Assembly (NCBI GenBank): GCA_022545625.1
Contig: JACZQS010000046.1
Coordinates: 1 to 11,200 of the forward strand
From: Pseudomonadota bacterium
Lineage (GTDB): Bacteria > Pseudomonadota > Gammaproteobacteria > GCA-001735895
Length of the DNA stretch: 11,200 nucleotides
Direction of reading: 5' to 3'
The position numbers and the translations under genes are program-made. Shown piece after piece: positions 1 to 7,316 of this stretch. Positions within the stretch are counted from its first letter, which is position 1. Every line of letters starts with the position of its first letter. Under the pieces are notes generated by a model, which had not been told where the DNA came from, ran no database searches, and saw only the letters and a program-made list of their open reading frames with translations.

Positions 1-740
1 GGAATGATTACTGCGACTGGTATATCGAATTGTCCAAACCGGTTCTATATTCTGATGACTACGACGACAGGCAAAAATCTTCCACCAGGCATACTCTGGT
101 TACCGTGCTTGAAACGGTATTACGATTACTGCATCCGATCATGCCATATATCACCGAGGAACTATGGCAACGCATCGCCCCGTTGGCGTCGGTCAAGGGG
201 GAAACGATTATGCTCTGTGCCTATCCACAGGCCGATGACAAGCTGATTGATACCAGCGCAATCGAGGCGATCGAGTGGGTCAAACAATTTATCATGGGTG
301 TCCGTCAAATTCGCTCCGAAATGAATATCAAGCCGGGTAAACCATTGCCGGTTTATTGCCACCATGGCAATAGCCTGGATCAACAAAGACTTGACCAAAA
401 TCGATCCCTGCTAATATCCCTGGCAAGGCTCGAATCGATCAACTGGCTCGAAGCGAATCATACGGCACCCGAGTCGGCCACATCGCTAGTCGGTGATATG
501 AGTCTATTAATTCCGCTCGCGGGGCTGATCGACAAGGATGCAGAATTAAAACGCTTGCAGAAAAACATTGAGAAAATCGAAGCGGAGACAAAACGTATTG
601 AAACTAAACTGGGTAATGAAAATTTTGTTGCCAGGGCACCTGCCGCGGTAGTCAACAAGGAGAGCGAAAAGTTGGCAGAAGCCCGATCGGCGCTTGCCAG
701 TCTGCAGTCTCAGGCTGAGCGCATCAATTCCATTTCATAG
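1..740 (+). CDS. valS: Valyl-tRNA synthetase, 3' part (5' end lies outside the window)
   Basis: ValS charges tRNA-Val with valine in the cytoplasm; it is a class I synthetase with an editing domain. Only about 246 C-terminal codons are present. The frame is open to the left edge (first full codon at base 3), and the visible peptide begins NDYCDWYIELSKPV, which matches the start of the ValS anticodon-binding domain. Next come the conserved TRHTLVTVLE and HPIMPYITEELWQRI segments. The last ~70 residues, from LIPLAGLIDKDAELKRL onward, are charged and heptad-like and include NFVARAPAAVV; this is the C-terminal coiled coil that contacts tRNA. The catalytic HIGH and KMSKS motifs lie upstream and cannot be checked. 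The gene ends with TAG and faces ftsZ across 80 nt. In many gammaproteobacteria valS follows pepA and holC, so this neighbour is unexpected. The identification is firm from residue-level similarity to E. coli ValS; no defect is seen. Confidence 0.96.
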   Translation, partial: NDYCDWYIELSKPVLYSDDYDDRQKSSTRHTLVTVLETVLRLLHPIMPYITEELWQRIAPLASVKGETIMLCAYPQADDKLIDTSAIEAIEWVKQFIMGVRQIRSEMNIKPGKPLPVYCHHGNSLDQQRLDQNRSLLISLARLESINWLEANHTAPESATSLVGDMSLLIPLAGLIDKDAELKRLQKNIEKIEAETKRIETKLGNENFVARAPAAVVNKESEKLAEARSALASLQSQAERINSIS

Positions 741-774
741 GAGTCTGGCGGCAGGTAAATTAGCGGAATAGAAT

Positions 775-796
775 ACCGGTTCATCCCTGAACCGGT
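775..796. terminator. Hairpin between convergent valS and ftsZ, possible bidirectional terminator
   Basis: ACCGGTTCA (775-783) and TGAACCGGT (788-796) form a perfect 9-bp stem with the 4-nt loop TCCC. It sits in the 80-nt gap between the stop codons of two converging genes, 34 nt after valS and 24 nt after ftsZ, which is where a shared terminator is expected. The flanks are only weakly T-rich: TCTT follows on the + strand and ATTCTATT on the - strand. Efficiency as an intrinsic terminator is therefore uncertain, though the - strand side, which would end the dcw transcript, looks slightly better. The role is inferred from position and structure. Confidence 0.55.
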
Positions 797-820
797 TCTT
801 AGCAGGAGGGTCCGGTACCT

Positions 821-1969
821 TTAGTCGTTCTGGCGACGCAGAAAGGCAGGTATTTCAAGATACTCCATGCTCTCCTTGTCCCCGGCTATCTCGACCGTAT
901 CGCCTACAATTTTCTGACGGATGGCCGTCGGTCTTTCCAGCTTTTTATAATCTATCTCGCCGTTTTTCTCCGGCTTAATAGCGGCAATTGACGTATCGGC
1001 AATAATCTTGTCTCCGCCGAGACCGGTCGCAACCATGGTGACGCGTAATTCGCCTTCCGGCATGTTGGCGTCTATGACTGTGCCGACCACGACATTGGCG
1101 TCAGCCGAGGCATATTCCGTAATCGCAGTACCCACATCATCGAGTTCGCCGATTGCCAGATCCAGGCCCGCGGTGACGTTGACTAATATGCCCCGGGCAC
1201 CCGAAATATTAATGTCTTCGAGTAGCGGAGATGATATTGCCAGTGTCGCGGCCTCATGGGCACGATTTTCACCTGTCGCCGTGCCTGTTCCCATCATCGC
1301 CATACCCATTTCCGACATGACCGTGCGCACATCGGCGAAATCAACATTGATTAAACCGGGACAGGTAATCAGTTCAGCAATACCCTGAACAGCACCTTTG
1401 AGTACATCGTTGGCTTTCATAAAGACTTCAAGCAACGAAGTCTCCTTACCGAGCACCGGCATTAACTTGTCATTGGGAATTGTGATCAATGAATCAACCA
1501 CAGACGAAAGCTCCTTGATACCGGCTTCGGCTTGCGCCATGCGCTTGCTACGTTCAAACGCAAAAGGTTTAGTCACCACGGCAACGGTTAAAATTCCCAT
1601 TTCCCTGGCGATCTGGGCGATCACCGGTGCTGCACCAGTACCGGTACCACCACCCATACCGGCAGTAACAAATAGCATATTGGAACCATCAATCGCCTCC
1701 TGGATACGCTCGCGATCTTCCAGTGCTGCCTGGCGTCCAATACCCGGGTCCGCACCTGCTCCCAGACCCTTAGTGATGCTGGAGCCAATTTGCATTGTCG
1801 ATTTAACATCTATTTTTTTGAGTGCCTGTACGTCAGTGTTGACGCATATGTACTCAACCCCCTCGATGCCTGCCGACACCATGTGTTGTACGGCATTACC
1901 ACCACCGCCGCCAACGCCGATGACCTTGATCACCGGATCTCTGGAATGTGAATCCATTAGTTCAAACAT
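821..1969 (-). CDS. ftsZ: Cell division GTPase FtsZ
   Basis: FtsZ is the tubulin-like GTPase that polymerises into the Z ring at midcell and recruits the divisome. The 382-residue protein is complete. Glycine-rich GVGGGGGNAV lies at 18-27 and the tubulin signature GGGTGTG at 106-112. The T7 synergy loop NVDFADVR (208-215) carries the two catalytic Asp residues, 210 and 213. The globular core ends near residue 320. A short linker of roughly 48 residues follows, then the conserved tail YLEIPAFLRRQND (370-382) that binds FtsA, ZipA and other partners. The start MFELMDS resembles E. coli MFEPMEL and has an AGAGAGGG ribosome site at 1977-1984, 7 nt upstream. This is the last gene of the - strand cluster and the only one separated from its upstream neighbour, by 55 nt. 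It ends in TAA, and no lpxC follows. Length and motifs are normal for the family. Confidence 0.98.
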   Translation of the reverse strand: MFELMDSHSRDPVIKVIGVGGGGGNAVQHMVSAGIEGVEYICVNTDVQALKKIDVKSTMQIGSSITKGLGAGADPGIGRQAALEDRERIQEAIDGSNMLFVTAGMGGGTGTGAAPVIAQIAREMGILTVAVVTKPFAFERSKRMAQAEAGIKELSSVVDSLITIPNDKLMPVLGKETSLLEVFMKANDVLKGAVQGIAELITCPGLINVDFADVRTVMSEMGMAMMGTGTATGENRAHEAATLAISSPLLEDINISGARGILVNVTAGLDLAIGELDDVGTAITEYASADANVVVGTVIDANMPEGELRVTMVATGLGGDKIIADTSIAAIKPEKNGEIDYKKLERPTAIRQKIVGDTVEIAGDKESMEYLEIPAFLRRQND

Positions 1970-1976
1970 TTTAATA

Positions 1977-1984
1977 CCCTCTCT
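1977..1984 (-). promoter_or_regulatory. Ribosome binding site of ftsZ
   Basis: Read on the - strand, AGAGAGGG lies 7 nt before the ATG at 1969. It sits in the 55-nt ftsA-ftsZ spacer, so ftsZ can be initiated without an overlapping upstream stop codon. That fits the need for far more FtsZ than FtsA. I saw no convincing -35/-10 pair in the spacer. Confidence 0.6.
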
Positions 1985-2024
1985 TGCTAAAAATTAACCA
2001 TGCTCTGAATGATCGACAGAGCCC

Positions 2025-3260
2025 TCAAAAATTACCCTGAAACCAGCTTTTCATCCTGCTCCAAATACCGGCTTCAGAATATTCGTCCAGCTGGTAGCTG
2101 GACAATGCGGATTGCTGCCGGTTTCCAAACAGCAACAATCCAACTCCGGTCGAATGTATCGGGTTGCGGACAACGTCGACCAAACCCGATATATGTTGTG
2201 GATAGCCCAGTCGAACCGGCATATGGAAAATTTCTTCCGCCAGCTCTATTGCACCTTCCATCTTCGAACTGCCACCGGTTAACACCACACCGGCGGCACA
2301 AATTTCTTCAAATCCACTGCGCCTGAGTTCGGCCTGTACCAGGCCCAGCAATTCTTCGTAGCGTGGCTCGACTACCTCGGCCAAAGTCTGGCGCGCCAGT
2401 GTCCGCGGTTCGCGGTCGCCGACGCTAGGCACTTCGATAGTTTCGTCTTCAGCGGCAAGCTGTCGAAGTGCACAGGCGTATTTGATTTTAATCTCATTGG
2501 CATATTGGGTTGGTGTGCGTAATGCCACGGCAATGTCGTTGGTGACCTGATCCCCGGCAATTGGAATGACTGCGGTATGACGGATCGCGCCGTCTGAAAA
2601 AACTGCAATATCGGTGGTACCGCCACCTATATCTACCAGGCAAACACCTAATTCCTTCTCATCGTCGGTCAACACCGCAGCACTGGCAGCCAGCTGCTCA
2701 AGGATAATATCGTCTACTTCAAGCCCACAACGCCGAACGCATTTGATAATATTTTGTGTCGCACTCATGGCACCGGTGACCAGATGCACCTTGGCCTCGA
2801 GGCGCACCCCGGACATACTGATCGGGTCCCGGATTCCCTCCGAATTGTCGATCACAAATTCCTGTGGCAATACATGTATGATACGTTGGTCGGCCGGAAT
2901 CGCGACGGCCTTGGCGGCGTCGATTACCCGCGCGACATCAGCAGCAGTAACTTCCTTCTCCTTTATGGCGACGATGCCATGCGAATTGATACTGCGAATA
3001 TGGCTGCCTGCAATGCCAGCATAAACCGAACGAATCTGGCAACCGGCCATCAGCTCGGCTTCTTCTACCGCGCGCTGAATTGACTGTACCGTCGATTCGA
3101 TATTTACCACGACGCCCTTTTTCAGGCCGCGCGAGGGTTGTGTACCGATACCGATGATATCGATATCACCCTCCAGGGTAATTTCACCAACAATCGCAAC
3201 TACCTTCGAGGTGCCAATATCTAGCCCGACAATGAGGCTATTGGTCTCCTTTTTAGACAT
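2025..3260 (-). CDS. ftsA: Cell division protein FtsA, actin-like membrane anchor of FtsZ
   Basis: FtsA is an actin-fold ATPase that tethers FtsZ filaments to the inner membrane and activates later divisome proteins. The product is 411 residues (E. coli 420). Phosphate-1 motif GLDIGTSKV is at 12-20, phosphate-2 motif DIGGGTTDIAVF at 210-221, and adenosine motif GVVLTGGSSKMEG at 324-336. The SHS2/1C region fills roughly residues 85-165. The C-terminus IWSRMKSWFQGNF (399-411) is the amphipathic membrane-targeting helix. The reading frame is open a further 129 nt upstream inside ftsQ, but homology starts at MSKKETNSLIVGLDIGTS, and GGAG at 3269-3272 lies 8 nt before this ATG, so 3260 is the start. 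It overlaps ftsQ by 8 nt and ends with TGA 55 nt before ftsZ. The gene looks intact. Confidence 0.97.
   Translation of the reverse strand: MSKKETNSLIVGLDIGTSKVVAIVGEITLEGDIDIIGIGTQPSRGLKKGVVVNIESTVQSIQRAVEEAELMAGCQIRSVYAGIAGSHIRSINSHGIVAIKEKEVTAADVARVIDAAKAVAIPADQRIIHVLPQEFVIDNSEGIRDPISMSGVRLEAKVHLVTGAMSATQNIIKCVRRCGLEVDDIILEQLAASAAVLTDDEKELGVCLVDIGGGTTDIAVFSDGAIRHTAVIPIAGDQVTNDIAVALRTPTQYANEIKIKYACALRQLAAEDETIEVPSVGDREPRTLARQTLAEVVEPRYEELLGLVQAELRRSGFEEICAAGVVLTGGSSKMEGAIELAEEIFHMPVRLGYPQHISGLVDVVRNPIHSTGVGLLLFGNRQQSALSSYQLDEYSEAGIWSRMKSWFQGNF
2085..2103 (-). other. Short perfect hairpin inside the 3' end of ftsA
   Basis: GTCCAGCT (2085-2092) and AGCTGGAC (2096-2103) form a perfect 8-bp stem with a 3-nt loop, in the codons for SSYQLDEY near the ftsA C-terminus. 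It lies about 115-135 nt upstream of the ftsZ start codon. It could be a chance product of coding sequence or an mRNA structure near the ftsA-ftsZ boundary; nothing here proves a function. Confidence 0.3.
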
Positions 3261-4050
3261 TATTGTTTCTCCACAGGGATGTTTCGTCTCGACTTTGCAG
3301 TACTTCCTCTTTCCAGGCCACGGCGAATCCATTGCTATAACGTAAATCAAGCGCTTGAATATCTGCTTGCCTGGGCAGAATATGCGCACGGTAAATCACC
3401 ATAAAACGAGCGATCTTGCGCTCAATATCCGATCTACCGACCTTAATTTTCAACCCATTCGCAAGCTGCATATCGAGTGCGCCGCGGCTGTCTTTGCGGA
3501 CCGCTACCAGGGTTTCATTCAACTCCGCGAATCGCCCCGCGAGCCGGTAGTAAAGATCTAACATCTGCCTTGGATTATTACCGGCCGTATACACCAGTGG
3601 TAATTCGGCAAATGCTTTAGTCCGGGCTCGATAGACGACAGCCTTATCGCTGAGCAGATGGGTATCGTCCCAACGAGCGACTGGTCTTTTTTCAACAATT
3701 GCTATATCCAGGCGATCAGGCCAGATGCGGCGAATTGAAATTGACTCAACCCAGGGCTTGTCGCCAAGAGTTTGCTGCACCCGATTGATATCCAGCGAAA
3801 AGAAGCCTTCACCAATGGCAGGTTGTACGGCCGATTCGACTTCCTGCTGATTGATATACCGAAATGTACCGGATAACTGGATCGTCTTTATCGGCAACAA
3901 TGTGTCCTGGTACGACAGATATACAGCCGTCCCAATAAAAGGCATTAATAGTAAAAGCCAACTATAGGAACGGCGCCACTTGAACTCGGATCTAGCCGCT
4001 GAGACCGATTGCCGTTTAGCCTGAACGGCTTCACTCCATAACCTAAACAT
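3253..4050 (-). CDS. ftsQ: Cell division protein FtsQ (POTRA-domain divisome protein)
   Basis: FtsQ is a bitopic inner-membrane protein that bridges early cytoplasmic and late periplasmic divisome proteins by binding FtsB and FtsL. The product is 265 residues. A basic cytoplasmic N-terminus (1-29) precedes one membrane segment at about 30-46 (SWLLLLMPFIGTAVYLS). The POTRA domain spans about 53-122, from LPIKTIQLSG through PWVESISIRRIWPDRLDIAIVE. The beta domain follows to about 250, with the family-typical DLRYSNGFAVAW at 235-246. The ATG overlaps the end of ddl by 8 nt, and AGGAG at 4060-4064 lies 9 nt before it, fixing the start. The 3' end overlaps ftsA by 8 nt. FtsQ is poorly conserved in sequence, so the call rests on the topology, the RxWPDxLxIxxVExxPxARW pattern and its place between ddl and ftsA. 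Confidence 0.95.
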   Translation of the reverse strand: MFRLWSEAVQAKRQSVSAARSEFKWRRSYSWLLLLMPFIGTAVYLSYQDTLLPIKTIQLSGTFRYINQQEVESAVQPAIGEGFFSLDINRVQQTLGDKPWVESISIRRIWPDRLDIAIVEKRPVARWDDTHLLSDKAVVYRARTKAFAELPLVYTAGNNPRQMLDLYYRLAGRFAELNETLVAVRKDSRGALDMQLANGLKIKVGRSDIERKIARFMVIYRAHILPRQADIQALDLRYSNGFAVAWKEEVLQSRDETSLWRNNNV

Positions 4051-4999
4051 GCGATTTATCTCCTGATAATGTCGACTCCAGAATCCTCAGCACCAGATCA
4101 GGCATGTCGAGCCCAGCCTCCCTGGCCGCCATCGGCACCAGGCTATGGTCGGTCATACCGGGTGTGGTGTTGACCTCGATAATCCAGGGCTGGTTTGCCG
4201 TATCCAGCATTAAATCGACCCGGCCCCAATGACGCACGCCGGTCACTTTTATGGTCTGCTCGACCAGTCGATTAATATTGCCGACCATGGTGTCATCGAG
4301 GCCGCTGGGGCAGGTGTAGATCGTGTCGTCGGCAAAGTACTTGGCCTCGTAATCATAAAACTCCCGCGGCGTTTCCAGCTTGATCAACGGTAAAACCTGC
4401 TGGTCAAGAAATGCAGCTGTGTATTCGGAGCCGATGATTAGTATCTCTGCAAACACATCACCAAATTCACTCGCCTTTTGCCAGGCAGGGACCAGGTCAA
4501 CCGCATCGTAGACCGGAGTCATGCCTATACTGGAACCTTCAAGCACAGGTTTGACGAAAACCGGAAGCCCGAGATCACCCGGCAGCCGTTTACAGTCGTC
4601 CTCACTATTGAGTTCCATGTAATCCGGTGTTGGTATATTACTGCCGAGTAACAATCGCTTGGTCGCCAGCTTGTCCATAGTCAAAGCCGAAGCGGCGACA
4701 CCACTGCCGGTATAAGGCATGCCAAGCATATCGAGTACCGCCTGGATAGTGCCGTCTTCACCACCGCGACCATGCAATATATTGAATACCCGGTCCGCTT
4801 TCAGTTCGAGCAACTGGCGGAGCAAGTCTTGATGTGGATCGAACTTGAAGGCATCTACCCCGGCCTTTTTTAATCCCTGTAGAACCGCATGACCACTCTT
4901 AAGAGAAATTTCGCGTTCGGCAGACAGTCCGCCCATCAGCACTGCGACCCGGCCGCACCGGATGGCTGATTCCGATCTGGGCATTAAATTTTCATTCAT
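4043..4999 (-). CDS. ddl: D-alanine--D-alanine ligase (DdlB type)
   Basis: Ddl joins two D-alanines using ATP, making the dipeptide that MurF adds to UDP-MurNAc-tripeptide in the cytoplasm. The product is 318 residues with an ATP-grasp fold. Features expected from E. coli DdlB are present: GGLSAERE (23-30) with catalytic Glu28, HGRGGEDGT (76-84), K150 in VFVKP, the EGSSIGM loop (154-160) with Ser156, the omega-loop FYDYEAKY (214-221) ending in Tyr221, Asp262, and EVNTTPGMT (275-283) with metal ligands Glu275 and Asn277, then HSLVP. Tyr221 suggests a true D-Ala rather than D-lactate ligase. The start has an AGGA site at 5006-5009, 6 nt upstream, and overlaps murB by 4 nt (ATGA). It begins about 13 residues before the E. 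coli start; Met6 is an alternative without a ribosome site. It corresponds to E. coli ddlB. Confidence 0.97.
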   Translation of the reverse strand: MNENLMPRSESAIRCGRVAVLMGGLSAEREISLKSGHAVLQGLKKAGVDAFKFDPHQDLLRQLLELKADRVFNILHGRGGEDGTIQAVLDMLGMPYTGSGVAASALTMDKLATKRLLLGSNIPTPDYMELNSEDDCKRLPGDLGLPVFVKPVLEGSSIGMTPVYDAVDLVPAWQKASEFGDVFAEILIIGSEYTAAFLDQQVLPLIKLETPREFYDYEAKYFADDTIYTCPSGLDDTMVGNINRLVEQTIKVTGVRHWGRVDLMLDTANQPWIIEVNTTPGMTDHSLVPMAAREAGLDMPDLVLRILESTLSGDKSHV

Positions 5000-5892
5000 G
5001 ACGATTCCTGCCCCAGAATACGCACCTCGGTTTCCAGATCGACATCGAATTTTTGTTTGACGGTTTGCCGGATATAATCAATTAGGGCCTCGATATCGGC
5101 GGCACTGGTTTTCTGGCTACTGATAATAAAATTAGCGTGCTTTTCTGAAATACGGGCCTCGCCGATCTTATGCCCTTTCAAGCCAGCGCTTTCGATCAGT
5201 TTGGCGGCATGATGACCGGTTGGATTCTTGAATACCGAACCGCTGGACGGCAACCCGATGGGCTGGCTGTCATTGCGCTTATCCAGTAATTGCCTGATGT
5301 TAGATCCCTTCCCGGCAGGACGTGGCGCAAATCGAAAATATGCGGCAGCAAACCATTCGTCCGGGAATTGACTCACTCGTCGATAAGCTACATCAAATTC
5401 TGCCGCTGCCCGGTCGAGTAACTGGCCCAACCGGTTTATCATCCTGACGCGTTCCACGAAGGGCCAGGTTTCGCTGCCAAAGGCACCGGCATTCATCGCC
5501 AGCGCGCCACCGATGGTACCGGGAATACCGGCCAGAAAATCTCCACCGGTGAGCTCATTTTTCTGGCAGAATTTGGCCAGTTTTGCACAGGTCACACCAC
5601 ATTCGGCATAGATACTGCCGTCATCGCGCAACTCGAGTACTTTCAGGGCATTTAACGGCGCTATTACGACACCACGAATGCCACCATCACGCACCAGCAT
5701 ATTGCTGCCCAGGCCGACCCAGTTAACCGCTGTACGCGGTTCCAGTGATGCCAGGTACATTTGCAAATCTGCCAGATCGGCAGGAATATAGTAGTAATCC
5801 GCGGTTCCACCGACGCGCCAACTGGTATGTCTGGACATGGGTTCATCTACCAGTAGTTTTCCGCGCAATGTCATTGATTCGGCCACGTTCAT
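4996..5892 (-). CDS. murB: UDP-N-acetylenolpyruvoylglucosamine reductase MurB
   Basis: MurB is an FAD enzyme that uses NADPH to reduce UDP-GlcNAc-enolpyruvate to UDP-MurNAc, the second committed step of peptidoglycan synthesis. The product is 298 residues. FAD-binding signatures are HTSWRVGGTADYY (22-34), GLGSNMLVRDGG (60-71) and GIPGTIGGALAMNAGAFG (122-139). The expected active-site residues are present: Arg171 in AYRR, Ser219 in SSGSVFKNP, and Glu289 in LETEVRILG near the C-terminus. The protein is about 45 residues shorter than E. coli MurB (342). It resembles the shorter type II form of Bacillus and alphaproteobacteria, and does not look truncated. The start overlaps murC by 4 nt, with an AGGA core only 3 nt upstream, so translation probably relies on coupling. 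E. coli and Pseudomonas keep murB outside this cluster; here it lies between murC and ddl. Confidence 0.97.
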   Translation of the reverse strand: MNVAESMTLRGKLLVDEPMSRHTSWRVGGTADYYYIPADLADLQMYLASLEPRTAVNWVGLGSNMLVRDGGIRGVVIAPLNALKVLELRDDGSIYAECGVTCAKLAKFCQKNELTGGDFLAGIPGTIGGALAMNAGAFGSETWPFVERVRMINRLGQLLDRAAAEFDVAYRRVSQFPDEWFAAAYFRFAPRPAGKGSNIRQLLDKRNDSQPIGLPSSGSVFKNPTGHHAAKLIESAGLKGHKIGEARISEKHANFIISSQKTSAADIEALIDYIRQTVKQKFDVDLETEVRILGQESS

Positions 5893-7316
5893 CTTTCCTG
5901 CCCTGACCGATGACTTTGCGCGAGAAATTCTGTCGACCAGGCTCCGATACTGCCCGCGCCCAGGGTCAAAAATATATCTCCATCCTCTAGTAGACTATCG
6001 ACAACTTCATGTAGCGCGTCGAGATTTTCGACAAATACCGGATCGATCTTGCCGCGCACACGGATCGATCTTGCCAGCGCCCGACCGTCGGCATCCTTGA
6101 TATTGTTTTCTCCCGCCGCATAGACTTCGGTCAATACCAGGTGATCAACTTCCGAGAGCACCTGGGCAAAATCCTCGAACAGATCGCGGGTACGCGTGTA
6201 TCGATGCGGTTGAAAAACTACGCTTAGGCGTTTTTCTGGCCAGGCCTCGCGAATCGCCTCGAGCGTTGCCCTGATTTCTACCGGGTGATGACCATAGTCA
6301 TCAATATGCATGACCTTACCCGCGGCTACCCGTACGTTTTCGCTGATCTGGAATCGTCGCCCGATACCTGAGAACTCGGCCAGGGCAACCTGCATCGCAT
6401 CGCGACTGACCCCAAGCTCCCAGGCGACCGCGATCGCGGCAGTAGCGTTTAACGCATTGTGTTTTCCAGTCATGTTCAAATCGATATCGAGTGTCTGGCC
6501 CTGATTGGGTAGGACGACCGAAAATTTTGTTCTCGCACCGTCCGCCCGTATCGCAGAAATTCGCACATCGGCGTCTTCGGATTCGCCGTAGGTCAAAATA
6601 GGTCGTGCAATTTCTCCGAGGATTTCCCGTACCACGGGATCGTCGATACAAACAATCGCCAGGCCGTAAAATGGCAGATGATGCAAAAATTCTATGAAGG
6701 CTCGTTTGAGCCGCCCAAAGTCACCTTCGTAGGCTGGCAGGTGATCCTGGTCGATATTGGTAACGATTGCCATCATCGGCTGTAAATAAAGGAACGAGGC
6801 ATCACTTTCGTCAGCCTCGGCAACCAGGTAATCGCTCAACCCCAGCTTTGCATGACTGGCCGAGCTATTGAGCCTGCCACCAATTATATAAGTCGGGTCG
6901 ATATCCCCCTGCGCCAGGACACTGGCAACCAGGCTCGTGGTAGTGGTCTTGCCATGCGTACCGGCAATCGCTATACCACGCCGGAATCGCATTAGTTCGG
7001 CGAGCATTTCGGCACGTTGCACTATCGGAATTCTCTGCTCTCTGGCAGCGACAATCTCGGCGTTGTCTTTATCGATCGCAGTGGAAACCACGACCACGTG
7101 TACCGAGTCAATATTTTCACTGCGATGGCCGATATGAATATCGATGCCAAGGTCACGCAAGTGCTGCACCATCGAGTTTTCGGCAATGTCCGAGCCACTG
7201 ATGACGTAGTCCAGATTGTGGAATACCTCGGCAATACCACCCATGCCTGCACCACCAATACCAATAAAGTGGATATTCTTGATGCGCCGCATAAAATGTT
7301 TAGCACTGACGGTCAC
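5889..7316 (-). CDS. murC: UDP-N-acetylmuramate--L-alanine ligase MurC
   Basis: MurC is the ATP-dependent cytoplasmic ligase that adds L-alanine to UDP-MurNAc. The product is 475 residues, a usual length. The N-terminal UDP-binding domain opens with FIGIGGAGMGGIAEV (17-31). The central ATPase domain has the P-loop AGTHGKTTTTS (118-128), AEADESDASF (166-175) and TNIDQDHL (186-193). GKHNALNATAA (284-294) follows. The C-terminal domain holds DDYGHHPVEIRATLEA (339-354) and FQPHRYTRT (368-376). The start is GTG at 7316, overlapping the murG stop as GTGA. AGGAG at 7324-7328, 7 nt upstream, supports it over the in-frame ATG at 7292, which has no ribosome site. The tandem GHH and YTRT segments distinguish MurC from MurD, MurE and MurF. 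The gene appears intact. A 15-nt direct repeat lies in its 3' part. Confidence 0.97.
   Translation of the reverse strand: MTVSAKHFMRRIKNIHFIGIGGAGMGGIAEVFHNLDYVISGSDIAENSMVQHLRDLGIDIHIGHRSENIDSVHVVVVSTAIDKDNAEIVAAREQRIPIVQRAEMLAELMRFRRGIAIAGTHGKTTTTSLVASVLAQGDIDPTYIIGGRLNSSASHAKLGLSDYLVAEADESDASFLYLQPMMAIVTNIDQDHLPAYEGDFGRLKRAFIEFLHHLPFYGLAIVCIDDPVVREILGEIARPILTYGESEDADVRISAIRADGARTKFSVVLPNQGQTLDIDLNMTGKHNALNATAAIAVAWELGVSRDAMQVALAEFSGIGRRFQISENVRVAAGKVMHIDDYGHHPVEIRATLEAIREAWPEKRLSVVFQPHRYTRTRDLFEDFAQVLSEVDHLVLTEVYAAGENNIKDADGRALARSIRVRGKIDPVFVENLDALHEVVDSLLEDGDIFLTLGAGSIGAWSTEFLAQSHRSGQER
6039..6075. repeat. 15-nt exact direct repeat within murC
   Basis: CGGATCGATCTTGCC occurs at 6039-6053 and again at 6061-6075, a 22-nt period. 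Since 22 is not a multiple of three, the two copies are read in different frames of murC (GKIDPV and LARSIRV). The surrounding protein aligns well with the family, so this is more likely chance or an old compensated event than a recent duplication. Confidence 0.4.

Noticed and set aside
1398..1997. A 199-codon + strand open frame opposite ftsZ
   Set aside because: It is the antisense shadow of ftsZ. Its translation is low-complexity and rich in Ser, Pro, Ala and Ile, with no recognisable domain, while the - strand frame is unmistakable FtsZ.
2614..3083. Overlapping + strand open frames of 109-136 codons opposite ftsA
   Set aside because: They lie wholly antisense to conserved ftsA codons and show no family motif or ribosome site that would argue for translation.
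3155..3168. 14-bp palindrome TGATATCGATATCA in ftsA
   Set aside because: It arises from the repeated Asp-Ile codons of GDIDIIG and lies deep within coding sequence. There is no reason to call it an operator.
3261..3389. A 43-codon N-terminal extension of FtsA
   Set aside because: The upstream codons lie inside ftsQ and show no similarity to FtsA. The ATG at 3260 has a well-placed GGAG and starts directly at the conserved N-terminus.
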